Of a stretch of DNA of 64,000 bases, positions 1 to 13,800 are shown one piece after another. Origin of the DNA: Nematostella vectensis. Its lineage: Eukaryota > Cnidaria > Anthozoa > Actiniaria > Edwardsiidae. Both the position numbers and the translations under genes were made by a program. Each line of letters begins with the position of its first letter. The stretch's first letter is position 1. Where the stretch lies: positions 2,294,001-2,358,000 of the forward strand of contig NC_064036.1 in assembly GCF_932526225.1 (NCBI RefSeq), written 5' to 3'. Below the pieces are notes generated by a model. It was not told where the DNA came from, searched no databases, and worked only from the letters and a program-made list of their open reading frames with translations.

Positions 1-3000
1 ACTGGTATCATTACTTTGCAAACTAATGTCTTGACTGTCGACAAGAACAGCATCGTCTAGATTCTCATTGGTTATTGCAGACTTTACTGTATTAGGGGTG
101 TCAGTGTCGCTGCTTTCATTACTGTGATGGCTATGTTCCATTTCCTGGGGGACTTCAGGTGGAGTTTCTTTCTTTTCAGGTGTCTTCTTTTTCTTTTCAC
201 TTGAGATCTCACCTGTATTGCAAGACAGTGATAAGTTCAAGCAAGTATGTAGACAGAATAAGTATTTACAGGCACTTTATTTTTTTTTAGTAGTCAATTG
301 CTTTAACTGTTTTTATAAGTTGCAGATTCCCTCAACCTGTGACTACTAAAATCAAATATATTTTGTCCAAACATGCTCATTACCATTCATTGATTTGTGT
401 TCACTCTCATAAGAAGCCTTTTTCCTGCTGCTGTTATAAGTCCCTGATTCAGTAATTTGACCCCCATCCTTATTCCTCTTGGAGGCAGCAAATGAAGTTG
501 ATGCAGAATCTGTTGTCCTGGAATCTGCCCCTGCTGTGACTGCTCTCTGCCAGGAGGGGATGCCTGCGGGCGTGGAATTATCAAGGGGCGACGGAAATGC
601 CTTTCTACAAGACAAAATATAGCCAAACATGAGTCTTACATGGGAGTGCCAATATGTGCTACTAGGATAAGGTAGACTGTGAAGCAAACCATATCTAAAA
701 CAGCCAAACAGTAGCTTGGGAATTAAGTCAAATCAAAAGACTATAGCTGTAACTGACGGACCAAATGACTAATTAATCAACTGAGGCAATTACACCAGTT
801 GAATTGTGGTGGATAACATTATTATCTCCAAGTACCTGGCTTTTTGAAGTCATGATATTTGAATGAAAAATGGAAAAAATATTTCAAAATAATATAATCA
901 GTGTGTCTATTGGACGTTGGGACTGACATTTTAGAACAGATGGCTTGTAGCGCACATTGTAATAGGTTCTTCTATCAGTTGAGGTTCCTGTTTGCGGAAG
1001 TAAACAGGTTTGATTGCCACTTTAAAGATCTATAATCACATACACGTCTTTTGTATGATAAAAACAAATTATGTCTCCCTTCCTTCCCATATACAGACCA
1101 TTCTTCCAGATTCTTACCTATTTAGCAGAAGGCCCTTAAGGGAAATGATCTCTGATTTCAAGTCATTGACTGAGTAAGACTCTGTTGGTAGCTGTTCCAC
1201 CTTTTCTTGGGTTGAAGACAGGTCAGCTGACAGACAAATGATCTGCTTCTGCTGTTCTATCAGAAGTTTCTGAAAGTCGTAGATTGTGGTGCATCAGTAA
1301 AGAATGGACAAAATTTTACAAAAAAACTGCTGTTCTACTCTTTGTCAGTTTATAATGATTTTTTGTCTTGCAATTTGTTCGTCAAAGCTTTTTCACACTC
1401 TCCTTCCATGTCACCGACACAATCTGAAACTAATATTACCTTTGACACACATTACTGTAATGATTCTCGTAAGAAGGGAAGCGCAAGTCGGCAATGGCAT
1501 TTAAAGGTGTTAATGTTCTATTCTTTAGTCTCCGTTTTTTATTTGTAACATAAAATTCTAGGAAAGCAATGAAAAATTCATTTTCATCAAATCACTTTTA
1601 AAGATTGATTTAATCACTCCAAAAAACAAAGCTTGATCAAATTTAGAGTAAACCCTATGTAACAAATGCTTCCATTTATTTGTGATTAAAAATGCTTTTG
1701 TTCTCCTTCACCCCTACTGGCTGAAAAATAATCGTTTAGATGTTTTCCTGTTTGATGTTTAGGTGTTTTCAGACTATGTTTTATTGAAAGCATTTTACAA
1801 ATTTTATAAGACAAATATAATCGAAATATTATATGTGATGTGTATGTTGCCGCAGTCCTATTGTCTTTGCTTTCCTTTTAAGCCAGAATAAAGAGAAACA
1901 CATTGATTCAATTCATCAATTTACCTGTACTGAATCCAGTGTGAATAGAGACACACATTGATTCAATTCATCAATTTACCTGTACAGAATCCAGTTTGAA
2001 TAGAGACACACATTGATTCAATTCATCAATTTACCTGTACTGAATCCAGTTTGAATAGAGACACACATTGAGTCAATTCATCAATTTACCTGTACAGAAT
2101 CCAGTGTGGTCTGCACACCTCCAACTGTGGTTGAAATATGAAATTTAAATTACTTAAAGCTAACAAAGTATATACAGTAGTAAGTAAATGTACATTTTGC
2201 AATAACATCAATGAGTATCAAAAAACATCATACAAAATAACTGTATCATTTCTGTAGCCGAGATCACCTGTGTCCATTACACTGTTACTGAGTTCACCCA
2301 CAGAGTTCTCAATGGCTCTCAGCCTCTCATCTTTTTGCTTCTTGTGCGTGATAAGGGGGAGAATGAATTTCTATAAAACCATAATAAACAACTGTGACAC
2401 AGAATGCTATATAGGAATGGCTTTCTGACTCCTCATGGGAGAATCATCATTATCATTTGTAAGCTACTAGCAAAAGTAATTTCTATACAAGGGTATGTAG
2501 TATGGTCCATACCTCTATTCAGTGGCTACTAAGGAAGTGGTAGAATACTGAATACACTGTTTTAAGTACCTCATTTAGCAGCTACTTACTATACCCTTGT
2601 CCCGAGAGTGACTGCTTAATTGAGATATACCATGTGGACAGAGTAAATTTTTATTATTTACCTTAAAAACTGTAACTATGATGTAGCCCAAACTACCACC
2701 AATAACAGCTGCACCAAGGTACCCACGCCAGGTATAGGGCAAAGGGGCAACCCTAGGGAGGCAAACCATAATTAGTACTAAGGTACCTATGGTGAAATCC
2801 TGTTTAGTCAAAGCCTTAGTTCGGGGTAAGTCTGAATTACCCAGTACCCTCTTAGGTTAATAAAATGTTTGTACATACAAACATTACATAAGGTACCTAT
2901 GGTGAAATCCTGTTTAGTCAAAGCCTCAAGGAAGCTTAAAAATAGTTAAAGTTCGGAGTAAGTCTGAATTAACCAGTACCATCTTAGGTTAATAAAATGT

Positions 3001-4686
3001 TTGTACATACAAACATTACATAAGGTACCTATGGTGAAATCCTGTTTAGTCAAAGCCTAAGTTCGGGGTAAGTCTGAATTACCCAGTACCCTCTTAGGTT
3101 AATAAAATGTTTGTACATACAAACATTACATAAGGTACCTATGGTGAAATCCTGTTTAGTCAAAGCCTCAAGGAAGCTTAAAAATAGTAAAAGTTCGGAG
3201 TAAGTCTGAATTAACCAGTACCATCTTAGGTTAATAAAATGTTTGTACATACAAACATTACATAAGGTACCTATGGTGAAATCCTGTTTAGTCAAAGCCT
3301 CAAGGAAGCTTAAAAATAGTAAAAGTTCGGAGTAAGTCTGAATTAACCAGTACCATCTTAGGTTAATAAAATGTTTGTACATACAAACATTACATAAGGT
3401 ATTAAATACCGGCAGTTTTCATTATTTACTCCTACCTTTGGACCTGGGGCTGATATGGGGTTATAGCTGATGGTGCTTGGACAGAAACCTAAAAAAATTC
3501 AACCACACACTTTTCAATTCTACAAAGGCTAGATTACCACAACAAAAACAAATACAGTAGTAAGGCTAAGAGTACTGTACAAACCACATCTCCGGCAGTG
3601 CCTGACTGCTCAACTGCCAGATCAATCTCTTCCTTTGTCAGACCTAGAGTTAACAACAATCATAATTTCTCCTTGATTATGGGTTGTTTTCTGCTAAGGC
3701 AATAGCCCTGCCTTTTGACGCAGATTGTGTATGCTAATTAGAATAAGGATATGATAGGATAAACTAGACGTCTATGTAGCTGGACAGCTAATTTACAGGA
3801 AAAGTCACAAGCCACTTCAATTGTTTATGGAAGAGATCAAATTATCATATCCATATTAGTAATACAGCAGCTATTTTCTTTTTGACATCATAACATCACA
3901 TAGGCTATGTGTATGAGTATATCCTATGAGAGAAATATTGACATTTGAAAACAAATAACTTGTTTAATTGTTGCACATTGTGGTTACACTATTGCATATG
4001 CAATACCAATCTTAAAAACAATGGTTCAAACAAGATGTTACACAGATGTTTAGGTCAGCCATTTGTTGTATGAGAGTGTTAGCTACATCACTACCCACCC
4101 CAGGTCATGCCCCCCCCCCCACCCTCCCCCTCCATTACTGTCCGTGCTAGTTTGTCACATTTTCTGAGTTTATTTACATAATGGAAAAAAAAAAAAAACA
4201 TGAAAAATTGAAGTTTAACTAAAGAAAAATGTTTTTTAATGTTTTCATGCCCGATGCTGCATCTGATCTCCCTTGTTACTCAACTCAAGTTAAGTACTGT
4301 GGGGTGCAAACAAAGCCGCTGTACCTTTCTTTTCTAGAAAAGCCCGTCTTTGGGACATTGGTGTGGAGCGGACACGAGGATTCTGTAAGAATTTAACAGC
4401 TGTAGCAATCTGAAAACGACATCAAAGTGGACATCTAGTTATTCTATATAAATACGTAACGTAAAGGAGAAAAAATGAGAAATAGATGTCTCATTTCACC
4501 TTTTGCTGTTTCGAGTCTGCATTAGTCGCTTCTTCCATGTTGGCCTGGAATTAAAACACCGACAAAAGATGCAGTGGTTAGCCCAATGATTTTCCCTTTC
4601 TAGTTCTGCAACAAAATTCACGAAATCACAAATATAAGCAATGAAAACAGAGTCGACTCTCTACGCACCTCTTTGGGGTCGGCCAT
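1..4686 (-). CDS. PEX14: PEX14, peroxisomal membrane docking protein (partial, 3' end off window)
   Basis: Peroxin-14 docks the PEX5 cargo receptor at the peroxisomal membrane. Eleven exons join in phase: 4669-4686, 4500-4544, 4325-4409, 3585-3643, 3436-3488, 2662-2752, 2268-2370, 2090-2124, 1118-1269, 384-604 and 1-212, giving 358 codons before the window ends. The start is the ATG at 4686. Residues about 22-72 form the conserved PEX14 N-terminal domain ([14 protein letters not shown], then [12 protein letters not shown] and [15 protein letters not shown]), which binds WxxxF motifs of PEX5. Residues about 94-116 are a glycine-rich hydrophobic membrane segment. A charged helical region follows, then the family motif [15 protein letters not shown] and the IPSW block. 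The last visible exon is a lysine- and acid-rich C-terminal tail. Human PEX14 is about 377 residues, so little should be missing. It is transcribed divergently from NOC2L. Confidence 0.93.
850..1016. mobile_element. Degraded copy of the 223-bp MITE (PEX14 intron 9)
   Basis: Shares with 29669-29891 the blocks AAAATATTTCA, CAGTGTGT(C/T)TATTGGA, GATGGC(T/C)TGT and the right end GCGGAAGTAAAC(A/T)GGT. The left terminal repeat is lost. Confidence 0.65.
1902..2110 (-). repeat. 55-bp tandem repeat containing the PEX14 exon 8 donor site
   Basis: Four units with an exact 55-bp spacing. The first unit on the sense (minus) strand is the true end of the exon 2090-2124 plus its donor; each following unit repeats about 15 nt of exon tail (CTGGATTC, A or T, GTACAG) and the GTAAATTG donor. 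Candidate GT donors lie at 2089-2088, 2034-2033, 1979-1978 and 1924-1923. Confidence 0.9.
2779..3402. repeat. Minisatellite in PEX14 intron 5, alternating 110/132-bp units
   Basis: Units beginning AGGTACCTATGGTGAAATCC start at about 2781, 2891, 3023, 3133 and 3265, with a terminal partial at 3397. Spacing alternates 110, 132, 110, 132, 132 bp; the difference is a 22-bp segment (CAAGGAAGCTTAAAAATAG and flanks) present or absent. The array begins about 27 bp from the acceptor of exon 2662-2752. The open frame across it is a repeat artefact. Confidence 0.9.
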
Positions 4687-4841
4687 CTTGTCACCGCGTT
4701 TCCTTCGCGCGTTGACTTTCAGAATAAAACGGCAGTTTTAATTGGCTACCTTCTGGCCAATAACTTAGCCTGTTATAAAATGAGATTTTCCCGAGCCCGC
4801 CCATCCAAATAAACGGTCAGCGGCTCCGCACGTGTTTCAAA
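4687..4841. promoter_or_regulatory. Bidirectional promoter between PEX14 and NOC2L
   Basis: Only 155 bp separate the two start codons. The stretch has an inverted pair of CCAAT-box cores, ATTGG near 4741 and CCAAT near 4755, but no obvious TATA box in the usual position. This fits a housekeeping head-to-head promoter. The PEX14 end holds several CpGs. The assignment rests on gene arrangement and the paired CCAAT cores; transcription starts cannot be placed. Confidence 0.7.
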
Positions 4842-7800
4842 ATGGCGGACGCAAAGGCTGCTTCAAGAAAAAGGTCAGTCTTTCGAAGGAAAAAAGGCTT
4901 TTGACAATAATAACTTCACTGGCATTTTTATTTTAACTTGTACTTGATGTATTTAGGAGGCTGTCCGACATGGATGCGGATGAGTTTATGATGTATGGAT
5001 TGGATGACGATTCATCAGAAGATGAACGAGGCGAAGAAGATGAAAAACAAACTGCTAAAGTAGACGCCAAAATAAGGTATTTTTGCACTTATTTACTAAC
5101 GAGCTTATGCATTAAGATTGTATATTTGCGTCAATGGGCTTTTTAATCGTATTCATCCACATAGCACAAAATCGAAGACAGCCAAGCACAAAAAAGATTT
5201 ATCTCGCCTTCAGAAGAAAGACCCCGAGTTTTATAAGTTTCTTCAGGATAATGATCAGACGCTGCTGAGGTTTAATGACTCAGATACAGATGAAGAAGAC
5301 GAGGAGGAGAGCGATGACGATGATGCTGATGACGATGAGAAGGAATCAAAACAGTCAAAGACAAAGGTACAGTGATTACAGTTTTTCTAACCATTACCTA
5401 CGATAACCCTGACCCAACCAACTGGTACATTTATATCCATTTATGTCCACTTATGTCAACTAAAGGCCCTGTTTGTATGCAGATAAGATCAGTGTCAGTC
5501 TAAGGCCCTGTTTGTATGGAGGTAGGATCAGTGTCAATCTAAGGCCCTGTTTGTATGCAGATAAGATCAGTGTCAATCTAAGGCCCTGTTTGTATGCAGA
5601 TAGGATCAGTGTCAATCTAAGGCCCTGTATGTATGCAGATAGGATCAGTGTCAATCTAAGGTCTTGTTTGTATGGAGATAAGATCAGGGTCAATCTAAGG
5701 CCCTGTTTGTATGGAGGTAGGATCAGTGTCAATCTAAGGCCCTGTTTGTATGCAGATAAGATCAGTGTCAATCTAAGGCCCTGTTTGTATGCAGATAGGA
5801 TCAGTGTCAATCTAAGGCCCTGTATGTATGCAGATAGGATCAGTGTCAATCTAAGGTCTTGTTTGTATGGAGATAAGATCAGGGTCAATCTAAGGCCCTG
5901 TTTGTATGGAGGTAGGATCAGTGTCAATCTAAGGCCCTGTTTGTATGCAGATAAGATCAGTGTCAATCTAAGGCCCTGTTTGTATGCAGATAGGATCAGT
6001 GTCAATCTAAGGCCCTGTATGTATGCAGATAGGATCAGTGTCAATCTAAGGTCTTGTTTGTATGGAGATAAGATCAGGGTCAATCTAAGGCCCTGTTTGT
6101 ATGGAGGTAGGATCAGTGTCAATCTAAGGCCCTGTTTGTATGCAGATAAGATCAGTGTCAATCTAAGGCCCTGTTTGTATGCAGATAGGATCAGTGTCAA
6201 TCTAAGGCCCTGTATGTATGCAGATAGGATCAGTGTCAATCTAAGGTCTTGTTTGTATGGAGATAAGATCAGGGTCAATCTAAGGCTCTGTTTGTATGGA
6301 GGTAGGATCAGTGTCAATCTAAGGCCCTGTTTGTATGCAGATAAGATCAGTGTCAATCTAAGGCCCTGTTTGTATGCAGATAGGATCAGTGTCAATCTAA
6401 GGCCCTGTTTGTATGCAGATAGGATCAGTGTCAGTCTAAGGCCCTGTTTTTATGCAGATAGGATCAGTGTCAATCTAAGGCCCTGTTTGTATGCAGATAG
6501 GATCAGTGTCAATCTAAGGCCCTGTTTGTATGCAGATAGGATCAGGGTCAATCTAAGGCCCTGTTTGTATGGAGGTAGGATAAGTGTCAATCTAAGGCCC
6601 TGTTTGTATGCAGATAAGATCAGTGTCAATCTAAGGCCCTGTATGTATGCAGATAGGATCAGTGTCAATCTAAGGTCTTGTTTGTATGGAGATAAGATCA
6701 GGGTCAATCTAAGGCCCTGTTTGTATGGAGGTAGGATCAGTGTTAATCTAAGGCCCTGTTTGTATGCAGATAAGATCAGTGTCAATCTAAGGCCCTGTTT
6801 GTATGCAGATAGGATCAGTGTCAATCTAAGGCCCTGTATGTATGCAGATAGGATCAGTGTCAATCTAAGGTCTTGTTTGTATGGAGATAAGATCAGGGTC
6901 AATCTAAGGCCCTGTTTGTATGGAGGTAGGATCAGTGTCAATCTAAGGCCCTGTTTGTATGCAGATAAGATCAGTGTCAATCTAAGGCCCTGTTTGTATG
7001 CAGATAGGATCAGTGTCAATCTAAGGCCCTGTATGTATGCAGATAGGATCAGTGTCAATCTAAGGCCCTGTTTGTATGCAGATAGGATCAGGGTCAATCT
7101 AAGGCCCTGTTTGTATGGAGGTAGGATCAGTGTCAATCTAAGGCCCTGTTTGTATGCAGATAAGATCAGTGTCAATCTAAGGCCCTGTATGTATGCAGAT
7201 AGGATCAGTGTCAATCTAAGGTCTTGTTTGTATGGAGATAAGATCAGGGTCAATCTAAGGCCCTGTTTGTATGGAGGTAGGATCAGTGTCAATCTAAGGC
7301 CCTGTTTGTATGCAGATAAGATCAGTGTCAATCTAAGGCCCTGTTTGTATGCAGATAGGATCAGTGTCAATCTAAGGCCCTGTATGTATGCAGATAGGAT
7401 CAGTGTCAATCTAAGGTCTTGTTTGTATGGAGATAAGATCAGGGTCAATCTAAGGCCCTGGTTGTATGGAGGTAGGATCAGTGTCAATCTAAGGCCCTGT
7501 TTGTATGCAGATAAGATCAGTGTCAATCTAAGGCCCTGTTTGTATGCAGATAGGATCAGTGTCAATCTAAGGCCCTGTATGTATGCAGATAGGATCAGTG
7601 TCAATCTAAGGTCTTGTTTGTATGGAGATAAGATCAGGTTCAATCTAAGGCCCTGTTTGTATGGAGGTAGGATCAGTGTCAATCTAAGGCCCTGTTTGTA
7701 TGCAGATAAGATCAGTGTCAATCTAAGGCCCTGTTTGTATGCAGATAGGATCAGTGTCAATCTAAGGCCCTGTTTGTATGGAGGTAGGATCAGTTACAAT

Positions 7801-10800
7801 CTAAGGCCCTGTTTGTATGCAGATAAGATCAGTGTCAATCTAAGGCCCTGTTTGTATGCAGATAGGAACAGTGTCAATCTAAGGCCCTGTTTGTATGGAG
7901 GTAGGATCAGTGTCAATCTAAGGCCCTGTTTGTATGCAGATAAGATCAGTGTCAATCTAAGGCCCTGTTTGTATGCAGATAGGATCAGGGTCAATCTAAG
8001 GCCCTGTTTGTGTGCAGATAGGATCAGGATCAATCTAAGGCCCTGTTGGTATGCAGATGGGATCAGGGTCAGTCTTGACTTTGTTTCAACCATCAGTACC
8101 ACTTTGCAATAGAACATCAAATTTTTAGTTGGAACAATCGTCAACTTTTTGGGTTGTCAGCTAACTAAAATGTTTAATTGTGTTAACCTATCTATGCCAA
8201 TGAAAATGTTTTCCATGGTTGTTTCAGAGCAAGTCTAAAACCATAAAGAAAAAGAAGAAAAAAACTGAAGAGAGTGATGATGACGCTAAGGATAGCGGTA
8301 ACGATTTAAAGGATGACAATGTTGAAGATATTGAAGATGACAATGAAAAGGATACTCCAGAAAAAAAGAAAGGAAAATTGGTCACCTTGGGAATGATCAA
8401 GCAGTGGAGGAAAGGACTTGAGGTAAGAATAGCACACCCTCCTCTTTCATTTTGCCATCTTCGCACAGACCCAACCTTGCAGAGACCATCAACCATTAGC
8501 TCTTTTTTTTTACTAAAGACAAACATTTGCTTTTTCAAACAAAAATTTGCTTTTTCTCTCAGACTTATTATTTTATACCTCTTTTTTCTTTTTGTTATAA
8601 GAAATACTGTTCCTGCCTTATATAACTGAAAGAGAAATAGAAATAAAACATTTGTAAAATAATTTAAGAATTTTATATTAACACCAAGAATCTTTTAATT
8701 TAAGCATTTTTTATTAAGTTAATATAAAATGCTTAAATTAAAAGATTTCATTCCTTTCTTTTTCTCTTTCCATATTGTTCCCATCAACATTAGTCAATGT
8801 CGTTGCAATCTTTGCGTCAAGCCATGAGAGCATTCAGAGCAGGAGTCTATGGAGCTTTAGGAGAGATGCTGGAGGAGAAGAAATCCAGGTCCAAAACTCC
8901 AAAGATTTACAGAGTCGAGGGGAGCTCAGGTATGCATCTATTTCAAATAAGGTTGCACTCGAGAACCCATGTGTCGTAACACGCGGTGGTTCACGGGTAG
9001 CGAATAAACTGCTGAATCCTTGTATCTGAAAGCTATGTGAATGTTCATAAGAATGTAAACAAGAATTTTACAGCTTCTGAAACCTGGATTTGATTTTATT
9101 TAAGCTTATTTGCTTATACCCATGAAACACTGCAGGTTATGATACACAGATTCCCCAATTGCAACCTTACATTTGAAATATGTGTGTATTCACTCTGAAC
9201 AATTGGTGTCGCAACGAATTGTAGCAGAAAAATACAGAATATTACAAAGGACATGCAGTAGGAAATTATGTATGCCCAGGTAGATAAGAATGACTTAGTC
9301 AGTCCAACATCAAAAGGAAATTACTCATTTTTCTTGTTTAGTGTTTAATGCCATCATTCAGCTGTGCCTGAAGCTTGTGCCTCCAGTACTCAACCACCAT
9401 GTTGGAGAGGCATCCATCAAAAATGGCAAACTGTGAGTAGCTACAGTACTGCACCTAGTCTAAGACTTGTAGCTCATGGATACCAAGCGGATAATGGTCT
9501 CAAGACACTGTTTTTATCCTATGGACTTTAAAATATGCATTTTTTCACAACATTTAATATATTTTGCATTACAATGACAATGTATGTCTGATTTATGGTG
9601 TGCAATTTTATCGTTTACAATTCTTGTCATTCTCATTTTAAAACATTTGAATTTCAATTTGTTCCTATGTGTTTGGCATAAGTGCAGTAGTTTTTATTAA
9701 CAGTAAGAAAGCAGAAAATATTTGATACAGTAGGCAACATATAACCTATTTAATACACTTACCAGCAATCATTTGTCCATCAATGCTCAGCAGTATATGT
9801 ATTGAAATGAATAGCTTGTTGTTTTAGCCGCCTACCCTCCAGTAATGAGCATTGGGCAGAAGTAAAGGGTGTACTCAAGTTCTACTTGACTGATATCTTA
9901 CAGGTAAGATCCACTGTAATCATGGGGCACTTGCATCTTCCATGCTACATTTTTTTAGGGAACTTGCTCAATTTAAAATACATTTCTTTCTTCCCCTAGA
10001 TGTTTTGTTTATAGAACCATGGCCTAGAGGCTGGGAACAAGATTGCCATTAATATTGTTTGTCTGATTTTGTAGTTACTGAGAAGCCTTGCAGATCCCTC
10101 CATGTTATGTGTGATGATAAAGCATGCGCAACAGCTCTCTTCATACTTTGCTTGTTACCCAAATCTTACCAAGCAGCTAATAAAGGTACCTTATACTTTA
10201 CAGTAAAATTAGGTCAAGCGTGCACCCCTAGAGTCGATTAATGAGTTCATTAATGAAATTTCATTTGACTATTTGCCGAAAAGTTTTCCTTCTTGAACCT
10301 TCTTCGACTCACGTCTCTTTCAATTTGTCGTGTGCTCTACAAATAGGCCAAAATTCTATTCAAACCACTTTTTCTTAGCCAAGCCAAGAGATTACAAAAG
10401 GTTTGTGTGAACTGATAACGGAGGTACAGTAAATACCTCTTGATTCACATTATAAAACAGTATAATCAAAGTTATCAACATTTGCTTTGAAAATCCGAAA
10501 ACTTGATTCAAGAATGAAAACTTCTCGGCAAATAATCAAATAAAATTGCAAGTAATTAACTCAACCGTCGGTTCTAGAGGGGCACGCTTGACCTGGTTTA
10601 ATTGTAAAGCCTCCAGTTCAAATGGAAGAGAGTAGGTGACACTACGTATTTGACTTTTTGAGTGGCAAACTTACGTGTCAGCCAGAAAGTTTCTTCGTCA
10701 GAAAGGGGCTTAATTTTATGGAAAGATTTTTTTAGATTTCTTAATGCAACTTGTCTATAGAAAAACCGTTTTGTAAAGGAATATTTCCTTTTTTTCTCTT

Positions 10801-13800
10801 TTTTTTTCAAAGTATAAAATATTGTAAAATGAATGTATTTCCTGACATTCTCTTTAGAGACTGGTTCGCATGTGGGGAACAGGTGATGAGCATGTCAGAG
10901 TTGTGGCATTTCTTGGAATCAATAAACTTCTCCGAATGCTACCATCTACCCTCCTGGAGTTCTGTCTAAAGGTAAAACCATGACCAGAGTAGCAATGTCC
11001 CTGTGTACAGACATCGCTTCTCAAGCCAGGGTTTGAAGCCAGAACTGAAAAAAGCTGTGAAAACCTGGCTCTTTAATCAATGTGTTTTTTTTTTGCCATC
11101 AGCAATTTTTTTGCCTTTGTTAGTGTTGCCTGTAGTTTTAGAAATTGATTGTTAAGTTAATTATGTACTGTGCATAGTGTTACCAGCTGCTGTTAATCTA
11201 AAGGTTATCCAATCATTATTATAAAACTTAGCCAAAAAGTAGTTTTTCATGGCATAAGATATTATTCAATCACTGTTTTGTTGTATTAGAGAAAATGTAC
11301 ATTGTAATTCATGAAGGATGGACGGCAGACAAGTCTCATTCACAAGTTCAATGAAAAAGAGTAAATATACCCTAATTAATGCTTATATTTTTGGGATGAA
11401 ATTGTTGTGATTCTCCTTTGCAGCAATTGTACCTGAGTTTTGTGAAAAATGCCAAGTTCACGTCCCCCAAGACAAAGCCTCTGATCACATTCATGCAGAA
11501 CTCCCTTGTGGAGGTGTTCAAGGTTAACCCACATCTGACGTACCAGCATGCATTCATCTACATCAGGCAGATGGCAATACACCTGAGGAATGCTATCATC
11601 AACAAGAAAAAAGTACAGTAAAACAACATTCTAAGGACACCTTGGCAGAGAAGAAGAAACTTTTAAGTACCGTATTTTTTTTTCAAACTCCCCAACAGAA
11701 GGGACAGTTTTTGGGGTTAAGTATTAATATATCACAGGATAGATTTTCTCACGATTGGAAAAGCAACTGAAAATGTCAACCCTTCATATATTGGCCACAA
11801 GCATTAACTATCACTACTCGCAACTCTCTCCCACAAATATTTAAAAGTTGTCTAAGAATTTTCTGTATTTTTTAAACAAGTCCTTGATCCTTCTGGTCTC
11901 TTCTGTTACTTGTCTGCCTTTAGGACGCTCACCAGTCTGTGTACAACTGGCAGTTCATACACTGTCTACATCTATGGTGCAGGGTGTTAAGTGAAGTGTC
12001 TTCACAAGGTGTCTTGGATCCTCTATTGTATCCCCTTGTCCAAATAATCATGGGAACTATCAAGTATGTTATTAAATGGTGAAATGCTTTTATAGGTTCT
12101 TCCAATCAAATATTGTTCATCAGGTACATCACGTCAACCATGGGTGGTTATTTTGAAATTATCTAGCAAGTAGATGATTTTTTTTTTCCAAAGAAAAAAT
12201 AAGAAAGCTAAAAACTTGAAGTGACAAAGAGACATTTCAAAAACTCCCCACGGACACATAGCATTTAGCATCAAATGCATCTGGCCCTAAGGTATGAAAT
12301 GGCAATATTTTTTTCTCAAAATATTATTTTCTCACTTTGTTTTTTGCCTGACCCTGGAGGCTAGTACCAACATGTCGCTACTACCCTCTGAGATTCCACT
12401 GTATCCGGTCGCTGCACATGCTGTCTCAAGCAATGAAAACCTTTGTGCCTACCTCGTCCTTCCTCCTTGAGGTACTGTACCACAAACAATGATTCAACTA
12501 TTGAAAGGTATCCATCTGGAAGGAACATATGCTTTTTTTTAGATACTTGATTCCCCAGAGTTCAACAAGAGAGTAAAAATGTCGACAGCAAAGCCAACTG
12601 ATTTTTCATGCATCTTAAAAGTGTCGAAGTCACAGCTTTCCACAAAACCCTTTGAGGTGAGAAACATTGTTTGTAGTTAGCAACATTTTTGGGGAGAATG
12701 TGAAATGAAATACTTGGTTTTGCAGGATGCTGTTATTGATAATGTCTTTGAGCTGTTTTTGGAGTTTTTCTCCATTCATGCGTACTCCATCGCCTTCCCA
12801 GAGCTTTCCCTTTCTACCGTCGTCCGGGTAAGGGCCGTCGTTCTTTAAAGGATAGCTTTCTGCACGTGAAAATGTGCTAACAAGACGTGTTCCTTTTAGT
12901 TAAGAAAATTTATCAAGACTACCAAGATACCTCAGTATCGAAAACAGATGAAGCAATTGCTTGATAAGGTGAGCTGTCATCTGCCTTTTCTTTTGCTCTG
13001 ACTTAAATATATATTTTTAATTTTTGTACCTTCGTCGTAGATCGAAGAAACCTCTAAGGAGGTGACAGAGCAGCGATCTTCTGTGTCTTTTAGCCCCAAG
13101 GATGTCAAAGAAGTGGTATGTATCACTAGTGAGAGCAAGAGGAGCGAGCTCAAGGGTCGAGAAAGGAGAGCTACAAGGTGGTTACAATGTCACAAAAGAG
13201 ATATACATTAGCGAGAGATGGGGAAGTAAGAGTGGATGGGGGCAGGGAGCAGGGAATTGCTGATGGGAGGTTGGATGGTCAAAGACCACAAAGATGCCAC
13301 AAAAGTGTAATGTAATAGCAATAGAGAGGGAGAAGTAAGAGTGGACGGAATGAACTGTGGGGGAAAGGGGCAAAAAGATTCGATGGGGGAATGAGTTCAC
13401 AAGGATGTCACAGAAATGGTATGCATTAGTTAACCAAGTAAAATGTTAATCATCAGGAGCAATGGACATCTGAGTACAAACAGCATCCGAATGCGATCGT
13501 GAAATTCTACTCGACGTGGAAGAGCATGAAACCTGTTATTAGTCAGCACCACGAGGTAAGTAAACATCACCCACGACTTAAAAATATTAAATAATAATGG
13601 TAGTGTGTTCCGATGGGTTTATAAAAAGTCAGAAAACCCGACAGTTTGGTAGCTTGCTTAGTCTCCTGACGGTTTATTACCAACACACATTTTTCGTCAT
13701 TTCACATTTTTGATTTTTTTAAGGATGAGGATTCTGAGGTCGAGTTCGAAGGTGACTCAGATAGCGAAGAGGAAAAACCAAAATCAAAGAAGCGCAAGTC

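Noticed and set aside
5473-8112. 879-codon open frame with [13 protein letters not shown] repeats
   Set aside because: It is a 39-bp intronic minisatellite inside NOC2L; both strands are open because the period is a multiple of three, and flanking NOC2L exons splice in phase across it.
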